64,000 nucleotides of DNA from Synaphobranchus kaupii (taxonomy: Eukaryota; Chordata; Actinopteri; Anguilliformes; Synaphobranchidae), in assembly GCA_029718625.1 (NCBI GenBank), contig CM056377.1, positions 110,036,407 to 110,100,406 on the forward strand, written 5' to 3'. The position numbers were made by a program, and so were the translations under genes. Of this stretch, positions 34,001-40,318 are shown one piece after another; position 1 is the stretch's first letter; the number at the start of each line of letters is the position of its first letter. The notes beneath the pieces were generated by a model that had not been told where the DNA came from, did no database searches, and saw nothing but the letters and a program-made list of their open reading frames with translations.

Positions 34001-34067
34001 CCTGTTCTTCATCAGACACAACCCTACTCAGAGCATCCTCTTCTATGGGCGTCTCTGCTCCCCTTGA
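869..34067 (+). CDS. Clade B serpin, SERPINB1-like (leukocyte elastase inhibitor family), copy 1, six coding exons
   Basis: The joined coding exons are 869-1036, 12373-12513, 27623-27740, 29159-29301, 31654-31821 and 33651-34067, giving 1155 nt or 384 residues plus TGA. Introns begin GT and end AG. Exon lengths (118 nt for exon 4, about 420 nt for the last) and phases match the SERPINB plan. There is no signal peptide, as expected for a cytosolic or nuclear clade B serpin. Landmarks are the N-terminal [33 protein letters not shown] in exon 5, the hinge [11 protein letters not shown] and the C-terminal signature [11 protein letters not shown]. The Ala-rich hinge predicts an inhibitory serpin that traps serine proteases through its reactive-centre loop. 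A non-coding exon 1 probably lies upstream of the window. Introns are swollen by transposons to 33 kb. Assignment to SERPINB1 rather than another fish clade B paralogue is by resemblance only, so no symbol is given. Confidence 0.9.
1037..2987. other. Serpin copy 1 intron, non-coding
   Basis: Low-complexity AT-rich intron. It aligns with the copy 2 intron at 38911-40320 and 43110-43480. About 1960-2038 is the right-hand part of a small hAT element whose fuller copy is at 40109-40277; both are followed by TTCTAGA at the duplicated position. Nothing else is recognised. Confidence 0.6.
3379..4234 (+). pseudogene. Tc1-like transposase, broken
   Basis: Paired-like HTH segment (about 70 residues with [17 protein letters not shown]) followed, after an internal deletion and frame change, by the catalytic core. 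The D, D and E catalytic residues are visible in [14 protein letters not shown] and [12 protein letters not shown]. The reading then runs into antisense LINE sequence after RRLEAV. The equivalent copy at 55865-56882 shows the original C-terminus, [10 protein letters not shown]. Confidence 0.9.
4235..5505 (-). mobile_element. 5'-truncated non-LTR retrotransposon (I/Jockey-like) nested in the Tc1 element
   Basis: This minus-strand insert is flanked by an 11-bp direct repeat, CTTGAAGCTGT, at 4224-4234 and 5495-5505. The first copy is Tc1 sequence and the second restores the Tc1 reading. The 3' end at 4235 is a short AAG-rich tail. The insert encodes the C-terminal half of a reverse transcriptase and starts within it, consistent with target-primed 5' truncation. 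The clade is judged only from the style of the RT and C-terminal cysteine motif. Confidence 0.88.
4337..5494 (-). pseudogene. Partial LINE reverse transcriptase ORF2 C-terminal half
   Basis: About 385 residues of element sequence. It opens with [20 protein letters not shown] (RT domain 4), then [11 protein letters not shown] with an intact YADD catalytic box, thumb-like [13 protein letters not shown], and a C-terminal [20 protein letters not shown] zinc-like motif typical of I/Jockey-type ORF2. The N-terminal endonuclease and first RT blocks are missing. The frame is open to the stop at 4337. The apparent ATG near 5605 belongs to antisense Tc1 sequence, not to the LINE. Confidence 0.85.
5761..6525. 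other. Serpin copy 1 intron segment
   Basis: Aligns with copy 2 at 43490-44060, including the GATGATG and TTGCTTCGCTTTATGAAAG stretches. No gene or element is recognised. AT-rich and non-coding. Confidence 0.6.
6526..6707 (+). repeat. Split direct repeat A1
   Basis: 182 bp, starting CGAGCATAGCGTCAGTTCAG and ending at CACAAAACC. The same sequence recurs at 11253-11434. Confidence 0.9.
6760..7040 (+). repeat. Diverged tandem pair inside the Ngaro-like element
   Basis: Two copies of about 120 bp (near 6780-6880 and 6940-7035) share AAAGCTAAGTGA, TTATGGTC and GCGATATTCAAATAACAT in order. They flank no coding sequence. Confidence 0.65.
8638..8870 (+). pseudogene. RNase H fragment of a DIRS/Ngaro-type polymerase
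   Basis: The first frame reads [20 protein letters not shown]. After a small frameshift near 8780, another frame reads [20 protein letters not shown] and continues to a stop near 8872. The ELYPIVVA and CDN-ATV-INKG pair is the RNase H signature of DIRS-order elements (known family knowledge). Upstream reverse transcriptase blocks are not readable and no tyrosine recombinase follows. It is a relic. Confidence 0.75.
8927..9830 (+). repeat. Tandem array of four 230-bp units
   Basis: Units start at about 8927, 9157, 9387 and 9617, at an exact 230-bp spacing marked by CATATACTACAAATACAACT. Units 1-3 each carry the perfect palindrome CTCCCTGACGTCAGGGAG (9008, 9238, 9468). It is followed by the hairpin ACCAAC-AGGC-GTTGGT. 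In unit 4 the palindrome is mutated. Confidence 0.95.
9812..10980 (+). repeat. Second tandem array, units of 124-166 bp
   Basis: The marker GGTCACAC recurs at 9812, 9939, 10063, 10216, 10380, 10545, 10711 and 10876. Spacings are 127, 124, 153, 164, 165, 166 and 165. Units share CACTGATCCA and a CCAACAGGCGTTGG-like hairpin with the 230-bp array, so the two arrays are related. Confidence 0.9.
11102..11252 (+). repeat. Split direct repeat B1
   Basis: 151 bp, from GGGGTTGTGCAGCTGCCCTC to GGCCTGACTGAAAT. It contains an AATAAA signal within GTCAATAAAGTT. It recurs at 12029-12179 and abuts A2 directly. Confidence 0.9.
11253..11434 (+). repeat. Split direct repeat A2
   Basis: Second copy of the 182-bp A repeat, immediately after B1. 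Confidence 0.9.
11760..11960 (+). repeat. LINE-type 3' tail fragment between A2 and B2
   Basis: The stretch with AGGTTCTGCCCAAGGTTTCTTCCTGCTAACAGCAGGGAGTTTTTCCTTGCC resembles a 3' tail very common in fish LINE and SINE repeats. It ends near a TATATA run. The family is recalled, not searched. Confidence 0.5.
12029..12179 (+). repeat. Split direct repeat B2, right end of the element
   Basis: Second copy of the 151-bp B repeat. Beyond it the intron resumes with sequence shared with copy 2 (ATAATAGAAA and following). Confidence 0.9.
12373..12513 (+). CDS. Serpin copy 1, exon 3
   Basis: 47 codons, from [18 protein letters not shown] to [15 protein letters not shown]. The acceptor is CTGTCTCCAG ending at 12372 and the donor is GTAATG at 12514. 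There is no extra C-D loop exon. Confidence 0.88.
12514..13150. other. Serpin copy 1 intron 3-4, 5' part
   Basis: Aligns with copy 2 on both sides of Gypsy-2 (44373-44539 and 51790-51990) up to the phrase AGTATTTGGT. From there to about 22480 copy 1 has extra sequence, mostly transposons. No coding signal. Confidence 0.55.
13154..13830 (-). mobile_element. 3' end of an L2/CR1-like LINE, minus strand
   Basis: The minus frame from about 13735 to 13445 reads [20 protein letters not shown], then [18 protein letters not shown] and [12 protein letters not shown]. This is the conserved C-terminus of L2-type ORF2. The 3' untranslated region (13410-13170) ends in a repeated TGTAA tail. The same tail is at 24540 and at 34068-34318. 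The 5' part is truncated. Confidence 0.85.
13992..15380. mobile_element. Non-autonomous hAT-like element, 1389 bp
   Basis: Flanked by a perfect 8-bp direct repeat CTTCCCAG at 13984-13991 and 15381-15388. Short terminal inverted repeats pair TAGAGATGGG with TAGTGATGTG (read from the right end). The interior has no transposase reading frame. It contains GTGAGTGA-rich stretches in both halves. The 8-bp duplication and TIR style point to the hAT superfamily. Confidence 0.8.
15389..16118. other. Unassigned segment left of Gypsy-1
   Basis: No reading frame is recognised. The segment from about 15879 (TGTAACATGG) up to Gypsy-1, together with 22115-22432 beyond it (ending GTCACTACA before TTTTTGGTACCCCG), could be one LTR of another retrotransposon split by Gypsy-1. 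That is a guess from TG...CA ends only. Confidence 0.3.
16119..16819 (-). repeat. Gypsy-1 3' LTR
   Basis: 701 bp with TGTAA...TTACA ends. A TATTTATA-like promoter element is at about 16668. The polypurine tract AGAGGGGGGG lies just outside it on the element strand. Confidence 0.93.
16855..20383 (-). pseudogene. Gypsy-1 pol, interrupted by one stop and one frameshift
   Basis: Open from the gag overlap to 17958. It has protease ([14 protein letters not shown]), RT ([20 protein letters not shown] with intact YLDD), RNase H ([14 protein letters not shown]) and the integrase zinc-binding H/C region, ending CAWSK. A TGA at 17958-17960 stops it; the same frame then continues through the integrase core ([26 protein letters not shown]). 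Near 17455 a 2-bp gain in a CT run changes frame. The rest (17448-16855) holds the integrase C-terminus and a chromodomain ([23 protein letters not shown]). Its domain order matches Gypsy-2. Confidence 0.92.
20381..21403 (-). CDS. Gypsy-1 gag
   Basis: 340 residues from [12 protein letters not shown] to a CCHC zinc knuckle ([14 protein letters not shown], spacing CX2CX4HX4C) and the stop at 20381. Gag forms the virus-like particle and binds element RNA. Residues about 20-70 are Gln/Leu-rich and probably coiled-coil; a Pro-rich stretch follows. The frame is open further upstream into the LTR, but the ATG at 21403 is the natural start, only 5 nt after the LTR. The heptamer GGGAAAA (element strand, 20402-20396) precedes the stop and would shift ribosomes -1 into pol. 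Confidence 0.88.
   Translation of the reverse strand: MEASREVPATEVAQLLASQGAAIASHEEGMRILQASQQALLSQHEQLMRQLQVQAASLRDVAESLQNLTLATVPPPVAQAPPINPPPPPPEAREPKLQLPLRYGGEPGKCKGFLTQCLIFFKAQGSRFRSHNSQIAFILSLLTGTALEWADPLIRANAPMMSHTDQLMAEMTSVFDHDVSGQEAAMRLTCLRQGTETVAAFSIGFRALAGQTGWPDGPLSSLFLNALSDPVKDALSVLEPPATFGALVSTTIRVDNRIRERERERAKGGNRYHPTRYSQFSASPSPTSSSFSLGEPMQVDGAAWSKPKGASLYKGRCRYCQKEGHMRDQCPKLVGKGDSR
20396..20402 (-). promoter_or_regulatory. Predicted -1 frameshift heptamer, Gypsy-1 gag/pol
   Basis: Read as G GGA AAA in the gag frame, four codons before the gag stop. The -1 frame is the pol frame. It matches the X XXY YYZ rule. Confidence 0.7.
21408..22108 (-). repeat. Gypsy-1 5' LTR
   Basis: 701 bp, matching the 3' LTR throughout as read. 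The internal region follows at 21407 with GAAC and then the gag ATG. Confidence 0.93.
22109..23603. other. Intron sequence right of Gypsy-1
   Basis: 22115-22432 is unassigned (see the segment left of Gypsy-1). From about 22480 the sequence aligns with copy 2 at 52000-52510 and 53285-53410. A 23-base G run sits at 23276-23298. No gene is seen. Confidence 0.55.
23604..24485. mobile_element. Tc1/mariner-type MITE holding a nested hAT MITE
   Basis: The ends pair as inverted repeats: CAGAACCCCAATTCC at the left, and its complement GGAATTGGGGTTTG at 24472-24485. A TA follows the right end. There is no transposase. A related copy is at 28373-28572. The hAT element at 23858-24323 is inserted in it. 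Confidence 0.75.
23858..24323. mobile_element. Palindromic hAT MITE, 466 bp
   Basis: The terminal repeat TAGGGGTGTAACGGTACA extends into long inverted arms of about 100 bp (TTCGGTACGTACTTCGGTTT and complement). The 8-bp flanks are ATATTTAC (23850-23857) and ATAGTTAC (24324-24331), a 7/8 match. No coding content. Confidence 0.85.
24796..25324. mobile_element. 529-bp inverted-repeat element with 7-bp target duplication
   Basis: The ends pair CAACGTGGTCTCAC with CAGCCTGGTCTCAC (right end reversed). The shared inner stretch CGTCACATAGCGACGCTT then extends the arms to about 40 bp. The flanks are TATATAG at 24789-24795 and 25325-25331. Inside, the GCGTCGCTATGTGACG-type motif recurs. There is no coding frame. 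The superfamily is uncertain. Confidence 0.82.
25337..26570 (-). pseudogene. L2-like LINE ORF2 remnant, catalytically altered
   Basis: Two frames cover the RT core and the C-terminal domain with an internal deletion and a frame change near 25690. The Asp to Val change in the RT catalytic box alone would abolish polymerisation. The N-terminal endonuclease is missing. Confidence 0.85.
26641..27622. other. Serpin copy 1 intron 3-4, 3' part
   Basis: 26680-26960 looks like a decayed DNA-element fragment (GCTTTTCCACACCAG-type terminus). From about 27130 the sequence aligns with copy 2 at 54340-55260. No gene. Confidence 0.5.
27623..27740 (+). CDS. Serpin copy 1, exon 4
   Basis: 118 nt, starting after TCTGTAG and ending in phase 1 before GTAACT at 27741. 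It encodes [19 protein letters not shown] to NSWVEKQTQ. The 118-nt length is the standard SERPINB exon 4 length. Confidence 0.9.
28003..28138. mobile_element. Tc1-like terminal fragment
   Basis: Starts at a TATA run with GTCAGGTCCATAAGTATTTG, a terminal repeat typical of a common fish Tc1-like family (recalled). No matching right end is present. Confidence 0.55.
28139..28758. mobile_element. Foldback element with arms of about 200 bp
   Basis: The left arm (28139-28345) and right arm (28562-28758) are inverted copies with scattered differences. Both contain TACTGCATATCTGG-type and TTCCATACTATTCC stretches. The loop holds a copy of the 23604-type MITE at 28373-28572. The insert is absent from copy 2. 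Confidence 0.8.
28759..29158. other. Intron 4-5 remainder
   Basis: No gene. It contains a 24-base C run at 29035-29058 and ends in the exon 5 acceptor. Confidence 0.6.
29159..29301 (+). CDS. Serpin copy 1, exon 5
   Basis: 143 nt after the acceptor TTTCTTGTAG, ending before GTAACA at 29302. It encodes [20 protein letters not shown] through FKLNK, including the conserved NAIYFKGDW strand. It completes the codon split by intron 4. Confidence 0.92.
29302..29616. other. Intron 5-6, 5' part
   Basis: Aligns closely with copy 2 at 58628-58918, including the sequence next to the shared Tc1 insertion. Non-coding. Confidence 0.7.
29617..31386 (+). mobile_element. Decayed Tc1/mariner element present before the serpin duplication
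   Basis: Inverted ends CAGTGGTATGCAAAAG and CGTTTGCATACCACTG lie between TA dinucleotides (29615-29616, 31387-31388). Remains of the transposase read [16 protein letters not shown] near 30885 and [10 protein letters not shown] near 31010, with many stops. Its left end sits at the equivalent place in copy 2 (58919), so the insertion is older than the duplication. Confidence 0.88.
31654..31821 (+). CDS. Serpin copy 1, exon 6
   Basis: 168 nt, acceptor CCACTTTTTCAG ending at 31653 and donor GTAAGA at 31822. It encodes [15 protein letters not shown] through [20 protein letters not shown] to the DSTGLLR end. Confidence 0.92.
31822..33650. other. Serpin copy 1 intron 6-7
   Basis: Mostly filled by the PIF/Harbinger-like MITE at 31951-33140. 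A smaller imperfect inverted repeat (AGCAATAGATCAC arms) is at 33160-33272. The rest is AT-rich with the exon 7 acceptor at its end. Confidence 0.7.
31951..33140. mobile_element. PIF/Harbinger-like MITE with long inverted arms
   Basis: The ends pair TACCACGGTCTGGGTGAATTC with its complement at the right. Inverted arms of about 220 bp follow (e.g. GGCTTAATCACCGTTCC and complement). Flanking trinucleotides are TTA at 31948-31950 and 33141-33143, the usual PIF/Harbinger duplication. There is no transposase. Confidence 0.78.
33651..34067 (+). CDS. Serpin copy 1, exon 7 with reactive-centre loop and stop
   Basis: 138 codons plus TGA after the acceptor TTCTTCTACAG. It starts [17 protein letters not shown] and carries [20 protein letters not shown] (hinge). 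The exposed loop, [11 protein letters not shown] and the C-terminal GRLCSP follow. Between the hinge alanine at P7 and ADHPF there are 19 residues, against about 15 in SERPINB1. The scissile bond is therefore uncertain: counting from the hinge gives Ser (after Lys), counting from the C-terminal side gives Leu-Ser. Confidence 0.93.
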   Translation: MERELTYEKLIEWTQPHMMENTWIKVALPKFKMEETYNLKDILVSLGMKDAFDVSRSNFSGMSPSNGLVVSKVVHKSFVEVNEEGTEAAAATAFMLLKSCQKLSMPPQPSFIADHPFLFFIRHNPTQSILFYGRLCSP

Positions 34068-34318
34068 ATTCCCTGTGTTTTCCTGTCTGTTTATTATTGT
34101 TTATAATAGTATTTGGAATGGAAGTGTGGTGTTGCTGATTTGCCCACAGCTTACTGTGAACTACAGTCGACGTTCATTGCTAGGGATAGCTGCTACATTA
34201 TGGGAAGGATGTGCTTTGTCTGTTCTGTAGTGATCTTGATGATGTCTCTGTATGCACTTACTGTACGTCGCTTTGGATAAAAGCGTCTGCTAAATGAATG
34301 TAATGTAATGTAATTATT
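34068..34318 (+). repeat. L2-like LINE 3' tail forming the serpin 3' UTR
   Basis: Starts within a base or two of the serpin TGA and matches the minus-strand tail at 13154-13410 almost throughout. It ends in the GCGTCTGCTAAATGAATGTAA tail repeat. The serpin transcript presumably runs through it. Confidence 0.88.
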
Positions 34319-34586
34319 AAGCTCTGCACTTGACAGTTATAAACTGGAATCTAAAGAAAGGAGTGCTGTATGTTAAATGGCTCCGCAATGCTGTTTGCCT
34401 AAAAAGAATGTAATTGACTAAATCATGTTTCATTTTTATCTGCTTTGCAGAACTTGAACAAACTTGCTGCAGTATATCTCCATTGTACACTCTTTAAAGT
34501 TTACTACTGGCTTAATAGCAAAGATTGCTTATGCCAATTAATTATATTTTACTCACTGAGCAACTAAACATAACATGCATGCATGC

Positions 34587-34623
34587 AATAAACTAAATCA
34601 CATTTCACATTTGTGAAAATAAA
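34587..34623 (+). promoter_or_regulatory. Candidate polyadenylation signals of serpin copy 1
   Basis: AATAAA occurs at 34587-34592 and again at 34618-34623, about 520-560 bp after the stop and beyond the LINE tail. Position and strand are suitable; use is not shown. Confidence 0.45.
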
Positions 34624-35498
34624 AGTGTGCAAAAGTGTACAGTGTGGGTTGCCTTATTAACTTAGCCACTCAGTTATTGCATCAGTGGAAAACCTTTCAG
34701 GTACAGGCAGACTGCTAGTGCTCAATCAGCTAGTACTAGTGCCACTTGATTCATTAAATCCAGTGTTTAGCAGTATGAGTCATCTTGCAGTCACATCAAG
34801 ATTTTTCACTTTTACTTGACGACTGAATTTCTTCATATGCTTGATTTTCCCACTAGACACATACGCAGCGATGCTCTTGCTCCTGCTCCAATCTCCATAG
34901 CTGAGGTCTGGCATTTACCAATCTTCCATGCTAATAAAATAGTTTAGCTTCAGATGACATTGCAGCTCGCACCAGGATGAGGGTGCAAAGACTAAACACA
35001 ATTTCTCCAAAAATAGTGCAGGTTCTTGATTTGTCCCAGTGATTGCAGGTTGACGTTATTGATCATTTGGGGAAGCAGTAGGGAGCATAAATATGGTGGA
35101 CCTTCTTGCAAGATGAGAAGCACATCATCTTATCAGCATTTTGTAAAGCTTAACTCACAAAGATTTCTTTGCTAGCTAGCTGCTAACTGTACTGGGTGAT
35201 GGGGCAAACGTTAAGGTTGTGCATTGTTAAACCGGATATGTTTATGGTTACTTTTGGTACTTACATTTTAAATCAGATACTTCTGTACTTTTACTCAACT
35301 GGTGTTTGAATGGGGCACTTTCTACTTTAACAGGAGTCATTTTTAGCGGTGACCAGCAAGCAGCTAGTAGAAGTCACTCTGTCGGTAAGTAGGTTGGTCT
35401 GTCCAATATTTCTGCAATAGACTATGCTCGCACATACACATACTTTGGCATATGGTCGCAGCTTATCACGTGCTAACTTGCTTGTATTATATGGACAT
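34624..35498. other. Intergenic, nothing recognised
   Basis: AT-rich, no sustained reading frame and no element ends noted. Confidence 0.6.
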
Positions 35499-35727
35499 TG
35501 GGCCGCAATCGCCAAGCATTCTACGAACCAATTTGATCTTAAGACTTTCTTTAAAACGCTTTTATGAACATTCTGAACATTCTCTGTTTTCTTAGTTAGG
35601 ATGTTTTCTTGGGTTGAACAGAAGCTCAGAAATCAAACATCAGTTAATCCCAAAATGTTTGTAAAAATGTTTTAAAGAAAGTCTTAAGAACAAATGTATT
35701 CGTAGCGCGATTGGTGAATGAGGCCCA
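35499..35727. mobile_element. 229-bp palindromic MITE-like element
   Basis: The inverted ends TGGGCC...GGCCCA enclose arms of about 65 bp sharing TTAAGACTTTCTTTAAAAC with its complement. No coding content. No clear target duplication, so the superfamily is unknown. Confidence 0.7.
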
Positions 35728-36427
35728 TTGTTAGGAGTGGCTGTGGTTATCGAATGGGAAGCCATTGTACTCGAAGTCGGTATTCGGTTTTCAGGCTCTG
35801 CTGAGGCTGCTGGGTGGAGCCAACCCCTTTGTAAGTTAGCTAATGGGCAAAGCCTGTTAAATTTGGGCCATCTGTGGCTAATCAGCCACAGGGTATAATC
35901 AGGTTGCTTTGTTATAAAGTTAATTTGGGGAGCTGAGAATGGTATGGTGAGGAGTCCAGCTCCTGGTAATTTGGGTTTGTGTTTCCCTCAGGAAACTTTG
36001 GTGATGATTCATGTCAGCATTTGGAAGGACAAAAAAATCTTTGTTTAAAGAAAAACTACCCCAAAGTGGGAAAATTTAGATAGTATTACCCATGATATTA
36101 ACCAAATCTATTTTTAAAAATGAGCTTAGCTCAATTTCCCATTCAATGTTGTAATCTGATGCAAGGCCATAGGTTGTCTTTAGCCAGTGAAGACTTCTTT
36201 AATATTATTATACTGAAGCGTATTCCCTGGTTTTTTCTTTCTATGGTGCTTTCCTGATCCGCTTAAACTGTGCATCTGTTTCAGTTTCTCCTTATTTCCC
36301 TCTTTAAATGCATTTTTCTTTTTGTTGAGAATATCCTTTAATCTCTGTGGAAACATTTCATAGCAAAATAATATTTAACATTTTAAACACTTTGGTTGTT
36401 TGTATTTACCTTTGGACAGTAACACTG

Positions 36428-36465
<38 letters not shown>

Positions 36466-36659
36466 TTTTTGCACTGTAAAACCTTAAAGGTCACTGGCCA
36501 GAATGTATGAGCCACCAACACTTTTGTGGTCCAATAAAGGAGGGGTACAGTTACATAGCATAATGTGTATGTGTCCCTTTTGGGAAATATTGCAGGGAGA
36601 CACAAAATGTACACATGATCACATCATTGAGCCATATACAGGATACACACAATGATAGA
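35728..36659. other. Intergenic with an ATT microsatellite
   Basis: No gene. An (ATT)n run is at 36429-36462. Confidence 0.7.
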
Positions 36660-37563
36660 TTTCAGTTCATTAGGTACAATGGTTAGAATGCCTGATTGTA
36701 AACTGGAATCACTGCCATGTTCTTGGAAGCAGCTTGAGACGATGTGCGACATGGCACATTAACCTGCTGGAAGTAAAGGGTAGACTGTGGCGATAAAGGG
36801 ATACACATGGTCGGCAACAATGCTTAGGTTTGCTTTCACATTCAAATGATGCTCACTTGGTATTAAGGGGCCTAATGTGTGCATTCCCCGCACCATTACA
36901 CCACCAGCAGCCGGTACCGTTGGCACAAGGCAGGATGGATCCATGTATTCATGCTTTTTTTTTTGGGCCAAATTCTGATCCTACCATGAGTACCATCAGC
37001 ATGTCGCAATAGAAATAGAGAATTGTCTGAGCAGGCAATGTTTTTCCAAATTTCAATCGTCCAGTTTTGGTGATCACATGCCAACTGTAACCTCATCCCC
37101 CTGTTTTTAGCCGACAGGAGTGGATCCCGGCGTGGTCTGCTGCTGTTTCAGGGTTCAACGTTTTGTGTGTTCAGAGGTACCCTTCTGCACACCACTGTTG
37201 TAAACAGTAATTTGAGCATTTCTCCTCTGACCTCTCATTAATAAGGTGTTTTTCGGAACACGGAACTACCACTCAGTGGATGTTATTTTGTTTATCACAA
37301 CACTGTAAATCCCAGGAGGGCAGCTGTTTCTGAGATGCAGGACCCACCACGTCTGGCACCAACAATCATATAGTCAAAGCCGCTTGGATCACGCATCTTG
37401 TCTATTCTAATATTTGGTCGAACACAAAAGCAAACCTTTGCACCATGCATGCATGCATGCTTTACATATTGACTTGCAGCCATATGATTTTCTGTTTGGA
37501 TGAGCAGGCTATTTGCGTTAACAAGCAGGTGTACCTTGAACTTGTACCAAATTCCGGTGAGTG
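36660..37563 (-). mobile_element. Decayed Tc1/mariner element, minus strand
   Basis: Termini resemble the common fish repeat with TTCATTAGGTACA at one end and AGGTGTACC...CCGGTGAGTG at the other. The minus strand reads an HTH remnant (MIVGARRGGSCISETAALLG, about 37390-37300) and a catalytic-region remnant (CLVPTVPAAGGVMVRGMHTL, LSIVADHVYPF, about 36930-36780). Frames are broken. Confidence 0.75.
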
Positions 37564-38742
37564 TATTTTCTTGTCATCGTATCATCTATGCAGAACAAAC
37601 CTCATAGTTTGGTGCTTGGCCTAATAATAATAATAATAAATAATAAAAATGGTGCATAGCCTAATAATAATAATAAAACTCTGTTTTAAGTGTTGTGTGA
37701 AGCACACAGTGACGCCTATGTCCCCTTAACTGCCTGTGTGTGGAAGGCACATTATAAAGAAACAAAAAAAGAACCTTAAAGAACCTTACCTTGAAAAACC
37801 TGAAAGACTGATTTCCATAGAGGCGGTTTCTCAAGCGCAGTGTGTGTAGGTCGGTGGACAGATCATACACGTGATGTGGGCGTGCCTGGCTGAGAAGTAC
37901 TCTTTCCGTGAATTAATAAGCTGCACACATACCTCTGATTGACTGGAACTTGACACACCACTACGATATGAACTGAATGAGTATTCAACCACTTTAAAGT
38001 GGCATCGACTTTCAGTGGTGTTCTTTCGACAGATCTTTGATATACAATGGCACCTTAGCGGCTGAATAGCGTAATGACATCAGCTAGCTAGCAAACTAAC
38101 GAGGACTGCATTTTCCAGCAGTAATACTACTAGACAATTTCTAAGGTCCTTGCTAGTTTCTTACTGTAACTTTAGCTAAACAAAGTTACCAACAAAAAAT
38201 AATTTGGCTTGTGTGTTACATTCAAGATCATTTTAAGCCTACTGAATAAATGACGCTAATATAATATAATATCCTATATGTAATTTTGGGTTGATATGTA
38301 TGGAGAAAATGTAAGAATGATTTTTTTTTATCCTGTTATAGAGTCAGTCAATGGCGTGGATGCGGGGGGGGGGGGGGGGGGGGATGAGAATATTAATCTT
38401 TTGAGATAATTAGATTATTAATTTTAATGTCTTACATTCATGCAAATAATTAAGTCAAAGTATGCGACCATGACCCATGTTGTACAGCAAGACTTTGTGA
38501 TTACAACGAGGCCAATATATTGTTTTTACCATTTACGGTTGTCAAAGTTGTCAAAGGATAGGCCAAAGGATAGAGTTTGTGGGGTTTTTTTTTCTTTATC
38601 AAAAGTACAACAAGGGTGATTACTCCAAAGTTACATCATGGGTATTAAATATCAGAAAGATCTGAGCATTTTACTATTCTACTGCTAAAAAAAGTCCGTG
38701 ATGAATGCCATTCTGAAATGCGTGCCTCCCAGGAAACCAACA
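37564..38742. other. Intergenic and upstream flank of serpin copy 2
   Basis: AAT microsatellite near 37621-37675 and a 20-base G run at 38364-38383. From about 38390 it aligns with 200-858 upstream of copy 1. No exon 1 is recognised. Confidence 0.6.
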
Positions 38743-38910
38743 ATCGAGTCACTGGTTGCTTCAAATACCAAGTTCTCCCTGGACCTGTTTAAGAATATAA
38801 ACGAGAAAAAGAAAACGGACAACATCTTCTACTCGCCAATCAGCATCTCCTCTGCTCTGGCCATGGTGTACATGGGCGCCCGGGGAAACACAGCTTCACA
38901 GATGTCCAAG
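38743..38910 (+). pseudogene. Serpin copy 2, exon 2 equivalent lacking ATG
   Basis: 168 nt, [15 protein letters not shown] to ASQMSK, donor GTGAGC at 38911. The first codon is ATC where copy 1 has ATG. The acceptor CCTCCCAG is kept. Confidence 0.92.
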
Positions 38911-40108
38911 GTGAGCTCATCCTGGCACAGTGCCACTCTCAGACATCCCAGCACACCACAACTGCATTGATACAGAGTTACATTCTGTGTAAGGGGGTAT
39001 TTTTGCAGTATCTCAGCAACCTCAGTGTAACAAACATTTTTGAAGGGATCATCCATCGTGAAGACTTATTGATTGTGTTATTCTTATGGACATCGTATTC
39101 AATAAAACTGCTTTGCCACATGTTTTTTTGCCACATTATTAAAAAAATTAAAAAACAAACATTTTTTTCACATATTGTCTGGGAATTCAATCACAGCCAA
39201 TGGTTTTGTTTAAATAAATAAAGCATAGCTGCACTCATAAACTGTCTGTTTTCATCATATGCTCACCTCCTTAAGATACTGTCACATCTAAAGGTTAGGT
39301 ACATTTTGTGGTATTAGTCATACTTCTTTGTCATTGTCTTTTCATCATTTTGTAAATATCTGACCTTTTAGGCTGGTCTTTATTGGTCTTTCGTTTGTAC
39401 ACATATTATGGGAAAATGATTAGTCGACAATCAGTATGCTTCTAATTGAGCCAAGATATCTAATATGTTTAGTTTTACATTGAATTAATCCTTCAGTTCC
39501 AGCACACATCTGTAACATATTGTTGAAAGAAAAGAAGGAGCTCCCATTTTAAATTGATCTTTTTCTTAGTCCCATCTCACCACAAGTACAGAGCTACACA
39601 TAGACAGCAAACATGCCAGCTGCAAATGAAATCAAAGATCAAAGGCTTTAGGACACCAAATAAAGCCTCTGTATTATCCCACTTTGTAGAGTTAAACATG
39701 CACATTACATTTTTGACACAATAGAAAATTACACAAATCAACACTATCACTATCAACATTCACACCATGTTCTGTTAAAATGTATCATTTCACTGTATCC
39801 TAGTATCTTATTGGATCCTGGTATTCTCAAATGTTCCATTTAAAGTACACTATTATGCCTTCAAAACTCCCATTTCTGAGCCTGGCTTTTGGCAAATTCA
39901 GAATAAGCAGCAACACAGTATAAACAAAATTGGGTTAGATCTTAGATTTTACCACGTTCATTTGTATGTGTCGTTCCAACAAAATAAATGTTTTTTAAAT
40001 CCAAAGATGCAATGTTACAGGCAAAAGCATGTGTTCTCTATAAATGAGTAAATACACACTTGGTCTTGGGCCACATTTCACACAAAATTAATAAACATTA
40101 TTCTAGAG
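38911..40108. other. Serpin copy 2 intron 2-3, 5' part
   Basis: Aligns with copy 1 at 1037-1960. Non-coding. Confidence 0.65.
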
Positions 40109-40277
40109 CAGGGGTGCACAACAGGGCCAATCCGTTTCTGTATTTCGTACCTTCTGCTCTTAATTATTTAATTAGCTATAAGTGTATCCTAAAGATTTTA
40201 CTGTGCTCAAGTATAGGAGTGAACCAGCATTGTTTATTTGTTGGAACAAAAATGGCACACAGAGTTGTGCATCCCTG
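40109..40277. mobile_element. Small hAT MITE, 169 bp
   Basis: The ends CAGGGGTGCACAAC and GTTGTGCATCCCTG pair as inverted repeats. The flanks are TTCTAGAG (40101-40108) and TTCTAGAT (40278-40285). A remnant at the same place in copy 1 (to 2038) shows it predates the duplication. Confidence 0.85.
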
Positions 40278-40318
40278 TTCTAGATCAATGTAATTTTTTT
40301 TAATTTTCTAAATGTAGC

